Origin: Scortum barcoo
Lineage: Eukaryota > Chordata > Actinopteri > Centrarchiformes > Terapontidae
NCBI GenBank assembly: GCA_023238725.1
Contig: CM041536.1
Span: forward strand, 16,027,271-16,091,270
Direction of reading: 5' to 3'
Length of the DNA: 64,000 nucleotides
The position numbers and the translations under genes are program-made. Every line of letters starts with the position of its first letter. The first letter of the stretch is position 1. The notes below the pieces were generated by a model. It made no database searches. It worked only from the letters and a program-made list of their open reading frames with translations, and was not told where the DNA came from. Below, piece after piece: positions 35,301 to 44,845 of the stretch.

Positions 35301-38300
35301 AATTTCCCAGGGGATTTTAGGGATATGTGACCTTGCATTGGGATTATAAACCCTCTCTGAGGTTGTGCTGTGGTCTACCCCTGAGGGTTGAATACGTTCC
35401 CATATAGAAATGAGATGCAGGGTGGTAGACAGCTTCAAAACCTCATTTATGGCCCCTGTTTTTTCTAAGGCATCAATACGGATGACGTCTTTGTGTTCCC
35501 AGCTCTGCATTCTAGATCCAGTGACAACCACGATGGCTCACAAACAAGGGGTTGTGTTTATTCATGTGTGTATCATTGACTAGTCCACTTTATTTAAATA
35601 GTTTCCAGTCCAATAATACTGTATGGCACAAAAAACTATTGTTGTGGTGATGAAGGTTTATGAAAGTTTGGTAATGCCGTCTACTGCCTATTGTGCCTCT
35701 TTTTTTGTTCAAAGCTGTTTGGTTGCACAGTTATGAAGTATGTGTCTAGAATGTCTGTCTCATTTTATTTCTTCTCTGTGTCCAAATACAGACTGCTATG
35801 AAGGCTTTGGGGAGAATTACCAAGGAGAGCAGTCAAGGACTAGATCAAAACTTCCCTGTGCTCCCTGGAGAGACCACAGCAACAGGTCGGCCCACTGGAT
35901 CCCCGCAACTTTCTAACCTAATAACTTTCCCAAACTCCACTCTGATGTGCAAAACAGACGCACACCATCAATAAGCTGCAGACAGGTGTCTCTGCCTAAA
36001 ATAGAGATCAAGATGCCACACGGCTTAGTACACGTACCCCCAAGAGAGGGAGTCTAACATAGTGTATAAGTTTTTTTAAAAGCTCGGTGGGATCAAAGGA
36101 AACTACTGATAATCGGCAGAAAGTATGCAAATTTCACGGGCTTCAACAGGAGAAAGAGAAATTGTGAAGCTTGTGCATGGCAGCCTCGGTGTGCAGGGGA
36201 AATGCGTCTGTCTTTTTCGAGAACCATGTGTGCGAACCTGAGACGTGGTGGTGAGTGCCCTATTATTGACCTCTGGTTAAGTCTTATTGTTGTTAGCGAA
36301 CCAAGTGAGGCCTCTTGTGTCTCAGCGGAGAAAACGGCTCCTGCGGGTGCCGTGACTAGCCTCTCCAGCATCTTCTAATGGCTAGAGAAGTGTTTCCCTG
36401 AAGATGACCTAACTCAGCAGGAATGACTCCCAGTGATAACTTGGCTGGGGGATATACACTTCACTCCTCACCTTTGACCCCAAGCCCCTCCTTTGTAGGA
36501 ACACTTCAAAGCCAATCGGCTCTGCCGCTTTGCTCCTGCACAGGGGTCAAAAGTCAGGGTTAGGGAGTCACAGTGAGAGCTGGCTGTTATGCTAGCTGCT
36601 TGAAGGACAGCACACACAAAACATAGATTTGAATCGTTGTGACTCAGTACCCAGCATCCCTGTCCTTATTCTCCCTTTTCCCCTTACAATTCTCCACCTC
36701 TCGTTCAAGTAATTCAGTATGGGAAAGAATTCTGTTTGTGGTTTTACAATTCTTATGAGAATACCCTCGTGTGGGATAGGTCTGCATGAACATGTAGTAG
36801 ATATGTGAGTGTAGGTGGATGCATACTCTCTCAGTGAGTAATTCCTTTGCAGATCACCTTTTTATCTTGTCCGGGGGGACAGAGCCTACACAGCTGTGTA
36901 GTTTGACTGTCCAGATCCTATCGGGCTAAATTCGTTCAGCTTTTATACTAATGGTTATAAATCACCTGGAAATCCTTTTTAGTTTCATCAAAGAATTATC
37001 TGGTTAAAGGGGAAAAAAAGCTTTCCCTTGTTTTGAAAACTGTCTTGGGGGCTTACTGGATGTTGATGAAAGATAAGTTATTGGAGCTTTTTGTGTTTGT
37101 GTGTTTGTCCAGTGGCGAGAGGGGCATGCTGATGGCTGCCCTCGAGGGAAACTACTGCAGAAACCCTGATAAAGACAAACACGGTCCATGGTGTTACACC
37201 AACAACTCTGCCATTCCCTGGGACTACTGCAATGTAAAGCCTTGTGAGTGTACAATACCTTCACACAATCACACAGACACACACACAACCAGGGAAAACA
37301 ATCTGTGAGACTGTGTGAAATTGAAAGTTTGTCATACATCATTCTGGATCTAAGACAAAGACAACTTAGACTTGTTTGCACACTGACTGTCTCACACACA
37401 CACACACACACACTTTATCTGCAGTGTGTAGATCTGTCTACAATCGCAGGTCAGTGTGTGTCAAAGGAGATTCACAACTCATCAGGAAGACAAGGGAGGG
37501 CTATTCCCACATTAAACTTAATGTTAACTATGATGGATTACATAACATTTGCAGGTCATGTTAGAGTGCTAATTTGTTTTCTGTGTGGAAAGAATGGACC
37601 TGGAAGTAAGTATATAGAAACATGTTGGTCTTGCTTTTTTTTAATGGTCAGCAGAAACACTAAAAAGCTAGAAGTTGCAAAAATAAATAGTGTGGTCTTT
37701 TAAGGCTTGGCTTACATCCAATCAAAGCTCTCCAGATAAAAAAATAAAATAAAATATTGTGACATGACAGATATACACCAGGGATCTGATGGCTGATATT
37801 TACACCCGTGTGAGGTCGCTCCTTATCTTGTATCAGTTAATACTCCTTGATCCCTTATTTGTCTCCTCTCCTCTCTGCAGGTGATGCTTCGCAGAACACC
37901 ATTCCACTGGGTGAGAGCCTCTGTCAGCTCGTCTGTCTGTCTGTGTTTGCGAGTGGCTCAGCTGTTGATCTGTACTTGATAGCCTCTAAGTCAAGCAGTG
38001 GTGGTTTCAGAACCTGATGGAGGCCTTTATTTATGTCCAGCCATTATGGTGCATGATGCAGAACATTATGTTGACACCTTGGAATCTGTTTCTATTTTGT
38101 TGTATGTACTTACAGGAGTCTGTGTGTATGTCTGTCTATGTGACTCATTCTGTTGCGCACAATAACTCAAGAACAGGGGATGAGGCCGTCACTGTCTTGA
38201 TATATAGAGTTCAAAATTAAACCTGTGTGTCACATGAACATATTCAACAATCATCTTAATTAATGGCCTCATCTGTGCAACTGGTTATGTTTCATATATA

Positions 38301-41300
38301 ATTATGATTACGGTGGATCATTAGGCAGCTCATGTGCCTGCTGCATTACAAATGTGTAAACAATATGTTAAACTTGATTACAGTATTTATGTCTTAAAAT
38401 TAAATGCATGTTGTTTAACCTGTGGTATATTGAACTCTTTGCGTGTTTGTGTGCTCGTGTGTGTGCGCCTCTGATTTTCTAGGTGAGCTGTCCTCTGTGG
38501 GGTGTTTTGTCCATAAAAGAACCAGGATTGTGGGAGGAGGTCCGGTGGGCATATCAGACGGTAGCTGGATGGTCAGCATACAGAAAGGGTACGGCGGTGC
38601 ATTTGATATTCCACACATTTTTCTTCTACCACTGAAGAGGAACAGTAGGCCATTCTGCCCCGGACCACTCTTGAATTCATAAAAGTTTCAGGAGAATTGT
38701 TTTGTCCTTTTCTTTTTGTTTACACTTGAGAGTTCAAATGCAGTTTTAGAGGCCTTTCCGCTATGCTCAGAAACATATACAAACATGAGCAAATGGGTGT
38801 TTTAGATTTAGATTTTAGCATTTATGACATTTGTAATCCATCAGTTGTAGAGTAATTGAAGGAAGCCAATTACTTGTCATAAAGGGCCATTTTGAGTGGT
38901 AATAAGCCCATAATGACAGTACCGCTTTTAGTAGGAAATGTATAAAACTCCAATAAGCCCTTCAGATCACAATTCTACAATCCACTCATCTAAAAGTTAG
39001 CATGGCTGTGTGTTAATGATATACATTATGATAAATTATACCCATTATTAATTGTATATATTTTGGGAACAGCTGAATTTCTGTGATGTTTGACAGTTTT
39101 TCACAATGACAGAATGAGTTCATACGTAGTGTTTCACAGCTCATGATGTCTTAAATCAAATCAGAGGCCTTCATGTGCCATTCGTATTTGTGCTCTTTTC
39201 AGCTCCGTGCACTGGTGTGGAGGTTCACTGATACGAGAGGAGTGGGTCCTCACTGACAGACAGTGCTTCTCCTCATGGTAACTTCAATGCTCGCTGTCTG
39301 TTAATCTCATTTCTTTGTTTTTGCTTGAGCCTCGAACTGCCCGCGCATTTTTCTTTCATACCCTCAGTGTATTAAGGGCAAGATTTATGTGTTCAGTTCG
39401 TATGTATTTCTCCCTTACTCTCTTTCAGTTGCTACTGTCTCTCCTGATCAGTCTGCGCTTGTAGAAAATATAAATGTGAAATGTTTTATTAAGTCTTAAC
39501 TCTGTCTTCTGCCTGTCCAGTGTTCCAGACCTTAGTGAGTATCGAGTGTGGCTGGGAGTCTCAGATATTGGAGAGGATGCTGCCGACTTGTCCAAGAGGC
39601 AGGAAGTTCGCATAGCTCATGTGATATGTGGCCCTGAGGGCTCCAGTTTAGCCCTCATAAGGCTGTCTAAGTAAGTACCTGGAAAACTAATCTCAGAGAT
39701 ATATTGATATATATGTGTATGCCTGTGTGTGATGTTGATCATGCTTTGTGCTTTCTGTGTGCATTACATTTGTCAAGGCCGGCCCTTCCTGCAGACAATG
39801 TCCATACAATTCAGCTCCCTGTGGCTGGATGCTCTATCCCAGAAGGAACAGTGTGTAAAATGTATGGATGGGGAGAGACCAAAGGTACTGATATCTTGTA
39901 TTCTACCTTCACTACAACTGCTGCATACATTTCTACCAGGTCTCCCAGTTTTGCAATGTATTGCATTTATATTGCATTTCTCCTGCAGTAGTCCTGGGAT
40001 GTTGTCAATCATCTCTTTTTTAATATGGTATAAGCCAGAGGTAGGCAAACGTATACTATAACACAGTCCTTTAAAAAATAACTAGTTACTGTATACGTTA
40101 GGCCATGCATTTCTCAACTCTGGGTCAGTGCTGCTCATTGGGTGACTTATATTAAATCATTATATATTATATGCTGATACAATGTCAGATATACATACGG
40201 TATAACGGATGATTGATATTTTTAATAAATGTTCAAATGTGTTATGATTGCTATATAAACCACTAAGACCTTCTGTGCTCTTGAAAATAGATATTTGCTA
40301 AATATGATATAACATGATATATCACATTTATGTTATATTACAAGATCATGCCAAAAAAGGTAAGCGTTCCACACTACAGTGAAGATTCAAGATTTATTAT
40401 TACCATATGCATAATGATTACATGGAGTAGATGCTGGCAATGAATTCTTGAGTCTCTGGCTTAAACAATGCTTAATCAATGAAGAGAAAGAGAGACAATA
40501 CATGCAAAAGAAAAATAGATATAGAACTAAAATAAAAAAATCTTAGCAATAAAATAAAATAGACCTAAATTAAAAATAATATGACTAAATATAATATACA
40601 ACTAAAAATATACACAATAGAGTACAGAAATATTGTCGAATTACAAAGGTGCAAGAATTCAATAGTGCACTTAAGTGGAATTTAACAGACTTACTGCTTG
40701 GGGGATGAAGCTGTCCCTGAGCCTGCTGGTGCGGGCTTGAATGCTGCGGTACTGTCGGCCAGACAGCAGCAGGAAAAACAGTCAGTGACTGATTGATTGG
40801 GGTCTTTTATTTTGGCCTTCTTCCTACACTGCTGGGTGTAGAGGTCCTCCATGGACAGCAGCTCCATCCTGGTGATGTGCTGCACAGTCTTCTCCACCCT
40901 TTGTAGAGCCTTACGGTTGAGGGCGGTAAACAGTCAGGATCCTCTCTATGAGTCACCTGTAGAAGCTGCAGAGTATCCTTGAGTCCATGTTGAGCCTCCA
41001 CAGCCTGCGGAGGAAGAAGAGCCATGCTGTCTGGCTGACTTTGTGACAAAGTCAGTGTGGTGAGTCCAGGTCAGGTCCTCGCTGATGTGAACCCCAAGGA
41101 ACCTGAAGCTGCTGATTCTCTCCATTGTCCCATTGATGGAGAGGGGTGGCATGTTCCTCTCTCTGCCTCTTCCTTAAGTCTGGAGGTTGTTGTCCCGGCA
41201 CCAAGATGTCAGGGCTCTGACCTTTTTGTAGACTATCTCATTGTCGCCAGTGATCAGGCCGATGATGGTGTTGTTGTCAGCAAATTTGATGATGGTGTTG

Positions 41301-42861
41301 GAGTTCTGGGTGGCCCACACAGTCATGCGTGAACAGGGAGTAAAGCAGAGGGCTGAGCACACAGCCCTGAAGGGTCACCTGGTGTTCAGAGTCAGGGTGG
41401 AGAATGTGATGCTGCGTATCCGCACAGCCTGGGGTCTCCCTGTCAGGAAGTTCAGGATCCAGTCACAGAGGGTGGTGTTGAGCCCGAGGTCTCTGAGCTT
41501 GGTGACAAGCTTGGAGGGCACGATGGTGTTGAATGCTGAACTGTAGTCAATAAACAACATTCTCTCATATGTGTCCCTCTGGTTCCAGGATGGGAAAAGG
41601 GCAGTGTGGAGGGTGAAGGCGATGGCATCTTCACTTGACCTATCGGGACCTATCTTGACCTGTAGGCAAAGTGAAGTGGGTCCAGTGAGTCTGGGAGGGA
41701 GAAGGTGATGAATGATTTGACTAACCGTTCAAAGCACTTCATGATGGTGGAGGCAAGTGCTACTGGACGGTAGTCAGGCAATGGATTTTGCCTGGGAACA
41801 AGGACAATGATGGTCTTCTTGAAGCATGAGGGGACTGCAAACTGGAGCAATGACATGTTGAAATTGTCTGCAAAGATGTCTGCCAACTGATCTGCACACA
41901 CCTTGAGAGCTCGGCCTGGGATGCCATCATGTCCAGGAGCCTTAGTCATGGTATTTGCGATGCATATGCTCCAAAAGAACAGAGGAAATGAAATTCGATC
42001 TTTTTACTCTTTCAGGCACCGGCTATGATGACGTACTGAAGGCGGTCAACTTGCCCATTGTCACTAATGAGAGGTGTAGAGAGATGCACAGAGGGAACCT
42101 CCACATCACCAACACCAAGATCTGCGCAGGAGGCAAGAGGAACGAGGGAGTGTGTGAGGTAAACTGTTACTTGTTCATATTCTCTTCCTAGTGAGGTGTT
42201 TTTAAATTTAAATGTGAGGCTAAATGTGAGGCTAAATAACAGTTTCAGTGATCAGATGGAAAACTCCACGCTAGAATTCATATGGCGTGCTCAGTCCTTA
42301 TTGCTACATCAGAACAGACGTTTAGACCTTTGGATACTAATTATTCCCAGTGTGCATTTTCGAAAATATTAGCACCTTGGATCAACACACAACTTTTAGT
42401 TTGATCCACATCTCAAACAAATGTTCTTTGAATCTGTCGGCTTAGCGCTCAGTCTGTTGTAAATAGAGCAGCTGGAGCCTGTTGCACCAAATTTCATCAG
42501 CGATCAAAGCCTTGCTTTTGTGGTTTCCAGCTTTGGAAGAGAGCTGTCCATGTTCACGATTACTGGTGGCACGCTCTGTCACCGATACTCTCAAAACACA
42601 CTTTGCTGTCATTTATCCCTGTCAAGAATTTTTCAACCAGTGACGTAGAAAAAATTTGCTATCTATTTCTTCTTTTTGCAGAGGGATTATGGCGGCCCTC
42701 TTGTGTGTCAGGATGGTGAGATCAAGGTTATTGTGGGAGTGAGTGTCCATGGCAGAGGCTGCGCTCGGGCCAACCAGCCTGGCATCTTCATTAACGTGCC
42801 CTTCTACACGCAGTGGATCTACAAGGTCTTCAAATATTACCCCAACCCTGAGAGCATCTAG
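24636..42861 (+). CDS. hgf: Hepatocyte growth factor (18 coding exons; one-base frame break in exon 2)
   Basis: Secreted plasminogen-family ligand of the MET receptor tyrosine kinase. Coding exons: 24636-24684, 26111-26277, 26619-26731, 27343-27457, 29164-29312, 30782-30902, 31957-32075, 34515-34680, 34787-34920, 35792-35885, 37113-37243, 37881-37910, 38483-38588, 39203-39277, 39521-39670, 39778-39884, 42016-42158, 42682-42861. Order of domains: signal peptide, N/PAN, kringles 1-4 (six Cys each, two exons each), activation site KRTR/IVGG, protease-like beta chain. The total is 2149 nt, one more than 716 codons. The surplus base lies in exon 2, where the start-codon frame would hit TGA at 26631; without it the product is 715 residues against 728 in human. 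Exon count and phases match the human gene as I know it. Catalytic positions are Gln, Ser and Tyr, so no proteolysis is expected. The hgfa/hgfb duplicate cannot be told apart here. Confidence 0.95.
24685..26110 (+). other. hgf intron 1
   Basis: Contains a CpG-dense first half, AAAC/AAAT tetranucleotide tracts (25289-25325 and 25381-25402), a GT tract near 25690-25710 and an AT-only stretch near 25908-25927. No exon seen. Confidence 0.8.
26111..26277 (+). CDS. hgf: hgf exon 2 (N-terminal and PAN domain start), frame-broken
   Basis: The first part, in phase with exon 1, reads EGRRNALQDYQK and later LTKSKSVSMANG, parallel to human RRNTIHEFKK. From 26231 the conserved PAN motif CAKACSRNRRLPFTCR is read one base later (+1). 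That downstream frame has a TGA at 26210-26212, so the surplus base lies between there and 26231. Length is 167 nt, where phases of exons 1 and 3 require a multiple of three plus one (166). Acceptor GTATCAG and donor GTATGT are good. Confidence 0.88.
26619..26731 (+). CDS. hgf: hgf exon 3 (PAN domain)
   Basis: Encodes AFLYDHKNRKCQWLSF and FNYQLYQKK. Its 113-nt length and phases fit the human exon 3. The donor GTGCCC is weak, but the join to exon 4 gives KKDYVREC like human NKDYIRNC. Confidence 0.92.
27343..27457 (+). CDS. hgf: hgf exon 4 (kringle 1, first half)
   Basis: Encodes DYVRECIVGTGQSYRGRRS and CQAWASPIPHEHK with kringle cysteines 1 and 2. Acceptor TCTTTCAG, donor GTAAGA. Confidence 0.95.
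27458..29163 (+). other. hgf intron 4
   Basis: A 1.7-kb intron with GT-rich patches near 27576-27605 and 27728-27780 and a CT/CA microsatellite at about 28550-28585. No exon seen. Confidence 0.8.
29164..29312 (+). CDS. hgf: hgf exon 5 (kringle 1, second half)
   Basis: Encodes KKDLRENYCRNPDN, GPWCFTTDPRPH and CGIPQCSQ with kringle cysteines 3-6. Donor GTAGGC. A CA tract starts just inside the next intron. An in-frame AG 15 nt into the exon could act as an alternative acceptor. Confidence 0.95.
29313..30781 (+). other. hgf intron 5
   Basis: A 1.5-kb intron beginning with a CA microsatellite (29322-29348). No exon or repeat family recognised otherwise. Confidence 0.8.
30782..30902 (+). CDS. 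hgf: hgf exon 6 (kringle 2, first half)
   Basis: Encodes VECMNCNGEDYRGPMDHTES and CQRWDLDEPHKH, matching human VECMTCNGESYRG. Its 121 nt equals the human exon as I recall. Donor GTAAAA. Confidence 0.95.
31957..32075 (+). CDS. hgf: hgf exon 7 (kringle 2, second half)
   Basis: Encodes YPDNGLDDNYCRNPDGRHR, PWCFTTDP and WEYCDIKVC. Acceptor TGTGTTAG, donor GTAAGC. Confidence 0.95.
32076..34514 (+). other. hgf intron 7
   Basis: The largest hgf intron (2.4 kb). It has CA and CT patches (about 32265-32285 and 32888-32925), T runs (about 33265-33281) and otherwise AT-rich DNA with no recognisable exon. Confidence 0.8.
34515..34680 (+). CDS. hgf: hgf exon 8 (kringle 3, first half)
   Basis: Encodes the K2-K3 linker (ETPPKSNVVETTEC), then GRGEGYRGTVDILPTG and CQRWDSQYPHNHTF. 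Contains an NHT sequon. Human has ETTECIQGQGEGYRGTVN here. Donor GTGAGT. Confidence 0.95.
34787..34920 (+). CDS. hgf: hgf exon 9 (kringle 3, second half)
   Basis: Encodes KDLRENYCRNPDGQEFPWC and MFCTNIPQC, followed by a short linker (GTQNKPVS). The preceding intron is only 106 bp. Donor GTGAGA. Confidence 0.95.
35792..35885 (+). CDS. hgf: hgf exon 10 (kringle 4, first half)
   Basis: Encodes DCYEGFGENYQGEQSRTRS and CAPWRDHSN. The second Cys is in PCAPW where human has TCSMW. The donor GTCGGC is weak, fixed by phase and by continuity with exon 11. Confidence 0.9.
35886..37112 (+). other. hgf intron 10
   Basis: A 1.2-kb intron with no repeat family or exon recognised. Confidence 0.75.
37113..37243 (+). 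CDS. hgf: hgf exon 11 (kringle 4, second half)
   Basis: Encodes EGNYCRNPDKDKHGPWCYT and IPWDYCNVKP; the last kringle Cys is split across the intron (T at the end here, GT in exon 12). Human has NENYCRNPDDDAHGPWCYT. Confidence 0.95.
37881..37910 (+). CDS. hgf: hgf exon 12 (30-nt linker exon)
   Basis: A very short exon encoding the tail of kringle 4 and the linker CDASQNTIPL. Acceptor CTCTCTGCAG and donor GTGAGA are strong. The human gene also has a small exon between K4 and the beta chain. Confidence 0.85.
38483..38588 (+). CDS. hgf: hgf exon 13 (activation site and start of beta chain)
   Basis: Encodes SSVGCFVHKRTR, then IVGGGPVGISDGSWMVSIQK. The Cys at 38503 corresponds to the alpha-chain Cys that bonds the beta chain. 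Cleavage is expected between Arg (38524-38526) and Ile (38527-38529). Donor GTACGG is weak. Confidence 0.94.
39203..39277 (+). CDS. hgf: hgf exon 14 (pseudo-catalytic His position)
   Basis: Encodes VHWCGGSLIREEWVLTDRQC. The codon at 39261-39263 is CAG (Gln) where active serine proteases have the catalytic His. Human HGF has Gln there too. Confidence 0.95.
39521..39670 (+). CDS. hgf: hgf exon 15 (beta chain, pseudo-catalytic Asp position)
   Basis: Encodes DLSEYRVWLGVSDIGED, HVICGPEGSSLALIRLSK. The codon at 39645-39647 is AGT (Ser) where human HGF keeps the triad Asp in GSDLVLMKL. Donor GTAAGT. Confidence 0.94.
39778..39884 (+). CDS. hgf: hgf exon 16 (beta chain)
   Basis: Encodes PALPADNVHTIQLPVAGCSI and PEGTVCKMYGWGETK. 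GCSIPEGT carries the beta-chain Cys that pairs with the alpha chain (human GCTIPEKT). Acceptor is TGTCAAG with a poor pyrimidine tract. Confidence 0.93.
39885..42015 (+). other. hgf intron 16, enlarged by a LINE insertion
   Basis: About 2.1 kb, of which about 1.6 kb is an antisense LINE fragment. The rest is AT-rich DNA. Splice sites GTACTG and TTTCAG are intact. Confidence 0.85.
40376..41955 (-). mobile_element. 5'-truncated, degenerate L2-type LINE (reverse transcriptase fragment)
   Basis: The minus strand, read in several broken frames, encodes reverse-transcriptase blocks: KAPGHDGIPGRALKVCADQL, DYRPVALASTIMKCFERLV, LFIDYSSAFNTIVPSKLV, LCDWILNFLTGRPQAVRI, IIKFADNNTIIGLITGDNE, TSWCRDNN and SSFRFLGVHISEDLTWTHH. 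This order is that of L2/CR1-clade LINEs. The active-site FADD is FADN here. Frameshifts divide the coding region, so it is inactive. The 5' end is lost near 41955, inside the RT. The 3' end is probably the ATTCAAGATTTATTATTACC-like tail near 40385. Confidence 0.88.
42016..42158 (+). CDS. hgf: hgf exon 17 (beta chain)
   Basis: Encodes GTGYDDVLKAVNLPIVTNER, HITNTKICAGGKRNEGVCE. Phase 0 end, donor GTAAAC. The truncated LINE ends only about 60 bp before the acceptor. Confidence 0.95.
42682..42861 (+). CDS. hgf: hgf exon 18 (beta chain end, stop)
   Basis: Encodes RDYGGPLVCQDGEIKVIVGV and GRGCARANQPGIFINVPFY, ending YYPNPESI and TAG at 42859-42861. The codon at 42688-42690 is TAT (Tyr) where proteases have the nucleophilic Ser, as in human GDYGGPLVC. 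Confidence 0.96.
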   Translation, partial: RDYGGPLVCQDGEIKVIVGVSVHGRGCARANQPGIFINVPFYTQWIYKVFKYYPNPESI

Positions 42862-43586
42862 AGACTCAGTAAAAAAGAAAAAAAAGGTCAAGTAGAAAAA
42901 AGTCCAGCAGTGCACTCACGACACCTGGTTTCTATGTTGCTCTCACCTGCATAGCCCACAGGATGCACTCTTAGTAGATGACTAAGTGGGAAACACTGTG
43001 ATGTAAGATTTTAACGCATCATAAAATATACCATACTGTCATTCTCTTATTGAGGATAATTATGAAGAGCAAAATTTGATACTGTTCATATCTTACATAG
43101 AAAATGGACTGCTAAAGCAGCTAATAACAGTAACAAAAGAAGGATGTGTTTGGTTTGGATTGGGAGCAGACCTATATTCATTTTCATCCATATGTCACGG
43201 TTTTCTTTTCGTAGCAAAATCCACCAGAGTGGTATGCGTGCATGTGAATACTCTTGATTCCTGGCATTACTTGAATATTTTAAACACCAAAGTGCAGTGG
43301 TCCCTCTCTAGAGTACATGAATGGGCCACTTAGAAAACTATCTAGTGGTAGGGCAGTGTTAAGGGCACTCTTACCAAGCTCCATGCATCCCCAGGTGCTC
43401 AGAAAAAGTGGTCCTTACTGTACATAGTATTTTAATGAGTGTATTTGTGACACTCTAAAGGTGATTTGGGTCTTATAGATCTATGACATGAGGAATGAAT
43501 GTCGTCGTAGGCAGTTAAATCATGTACAGTGTGTTATCTACATTTCAGCTTTCAGTCACGGTTTGTCAGCTATAAGGAAACGTCCA

Positions 43587-43592
43587 AATAAA
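43587..43592 (+). terminator. Possible hgf poly(A) signal AATAAA
   Basis: Canonical hexamer 726 bp after the stop codon, in CAAATAAACTCC context. Confidence 0.4.
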
Positions 43593-44369
43593 CTCCATTT
43601 CCAGTATTTCTGTTATCTCGAAGCCACTGACTGTATATATGTACATGGTCTTTGCATTCTGTGTAGATGACAGGAAACTATAGCTGGTCAGCCTATATAG
43701 GATTTGGATAAAAAGAGCAGAAAATGTAACATTCATGTGTACACACAAGCTCTCCGTATGTGTTAATTAATTGCGAGTGTGTGCACTTGTTTTTGTATTA
43801 TTTTTTTCTGCAGAGGTGTCAATATGCAAAAATGAAACTGCAGAAGGAGTGTGTGTATGTGTGTGTTTGTGTGTGTGAGAGAGAGAGTCTGAGGCAGAGC
43901 TGAATGAATTATCCTCTCCCCACACTCAGACCTTGGCAGACCTCCAATTCCAATCCACTCTGGATATTAGCGTCACAAAGTCTGTCACTTCAAACTTTTC
44001 ATGGAAAAGATGGGAAGGTCTTTGTAACTGCATTGTCTGTAATGGATGCTTCACTGAGATGACTGAATGGCCCTTGAAACAAATTAACACATCTCTTTTA
44101 GTGGTGCAAATGATTGAGATGGCTTTATATTATAACTACATTATGTTTGTATAAGAGTGAGAAAATGGTTGTGTGTGTGTGTTTGTTTGTGGGTGTGTGT
44201 GCACTGAAAGATGCTGCAAGCTGCTACATTCTACAGGTTGTACAGTACTGTCTCATGTTCTCTGTATAATGTACATTCACTATAAATTCCATGTCATCTA
44301 TTCCAATATGCTAAATGTTAAAGCCAATGTCAGCCATTATTTGAAATGTTTTATGATGTCTGTCACTAT

Positions 44370-44375
44370 ATTAAA
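44370..44375 (+). terminator. Possible distal hgf poly(A) signal ATTAAA
   Basis: Common variant hexamer leading into an A-rich run, with GTGTCGCCTCCGTGTC downstream. Confidence 0.35.
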
Positions 44376-44390
44376 AAAAAATTTTAATCT

Positions 44391-44814
44391 AAGTGTCGCC
44401 TCCGTGTCATGATCTAAATGTCGCATTTTTTGAATGCCCTATTTGAGTGTTCTGAATGCAAATGTGTATTGTCTGAGCCCTTTCTCCTGCTTGCTAATTA
44501 AGTCAAGGTTGTTGTGCTTCCCAACCAGAAGATGGCACCACAGTAGCACAGAGACTATAAAGACATGTCAGTAATGTTGCTAATCTATCTCTCTCTCTCT
44601 CTCTCTCTCTCTCCAACATATATGGTCCCAATCCTCTTACATGCACACAGAAGCACATACCTGCTGTACACACAGCATCCATCTCAACATTGTAGCTATA
44701 CTTGATCAAATACTACAAATAACAGGAAGGCAGTACTGTGCTGTAACCCTATTCAGAGTTTAATAGACAGAGAGTAAAAGCTAGACATGAGTGGCATGAG
44801 AGCGTAGCTGTAGA

Positions 44815-44845
<31 letters not shown>

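Larger units (their letters stand above)
42862..44390 (+). other. hgf: hgf 3'UTR (inferred extent)
   Basis: AT-rich non-coding DNA with TG tracts (about 43850-43880 and 44169-44200). Possible ends follow AATAAA at 43587 or ATTAAA at 44370. Extent is inference; no transcript data. Confidence 0.5.

Noticed and set aside
41057..41546. Open frames on the + strand of hgf intron 16
   Set aside because: They are the antisense of the LINE reverse-transcriptase region, whose real coding strand is minus.
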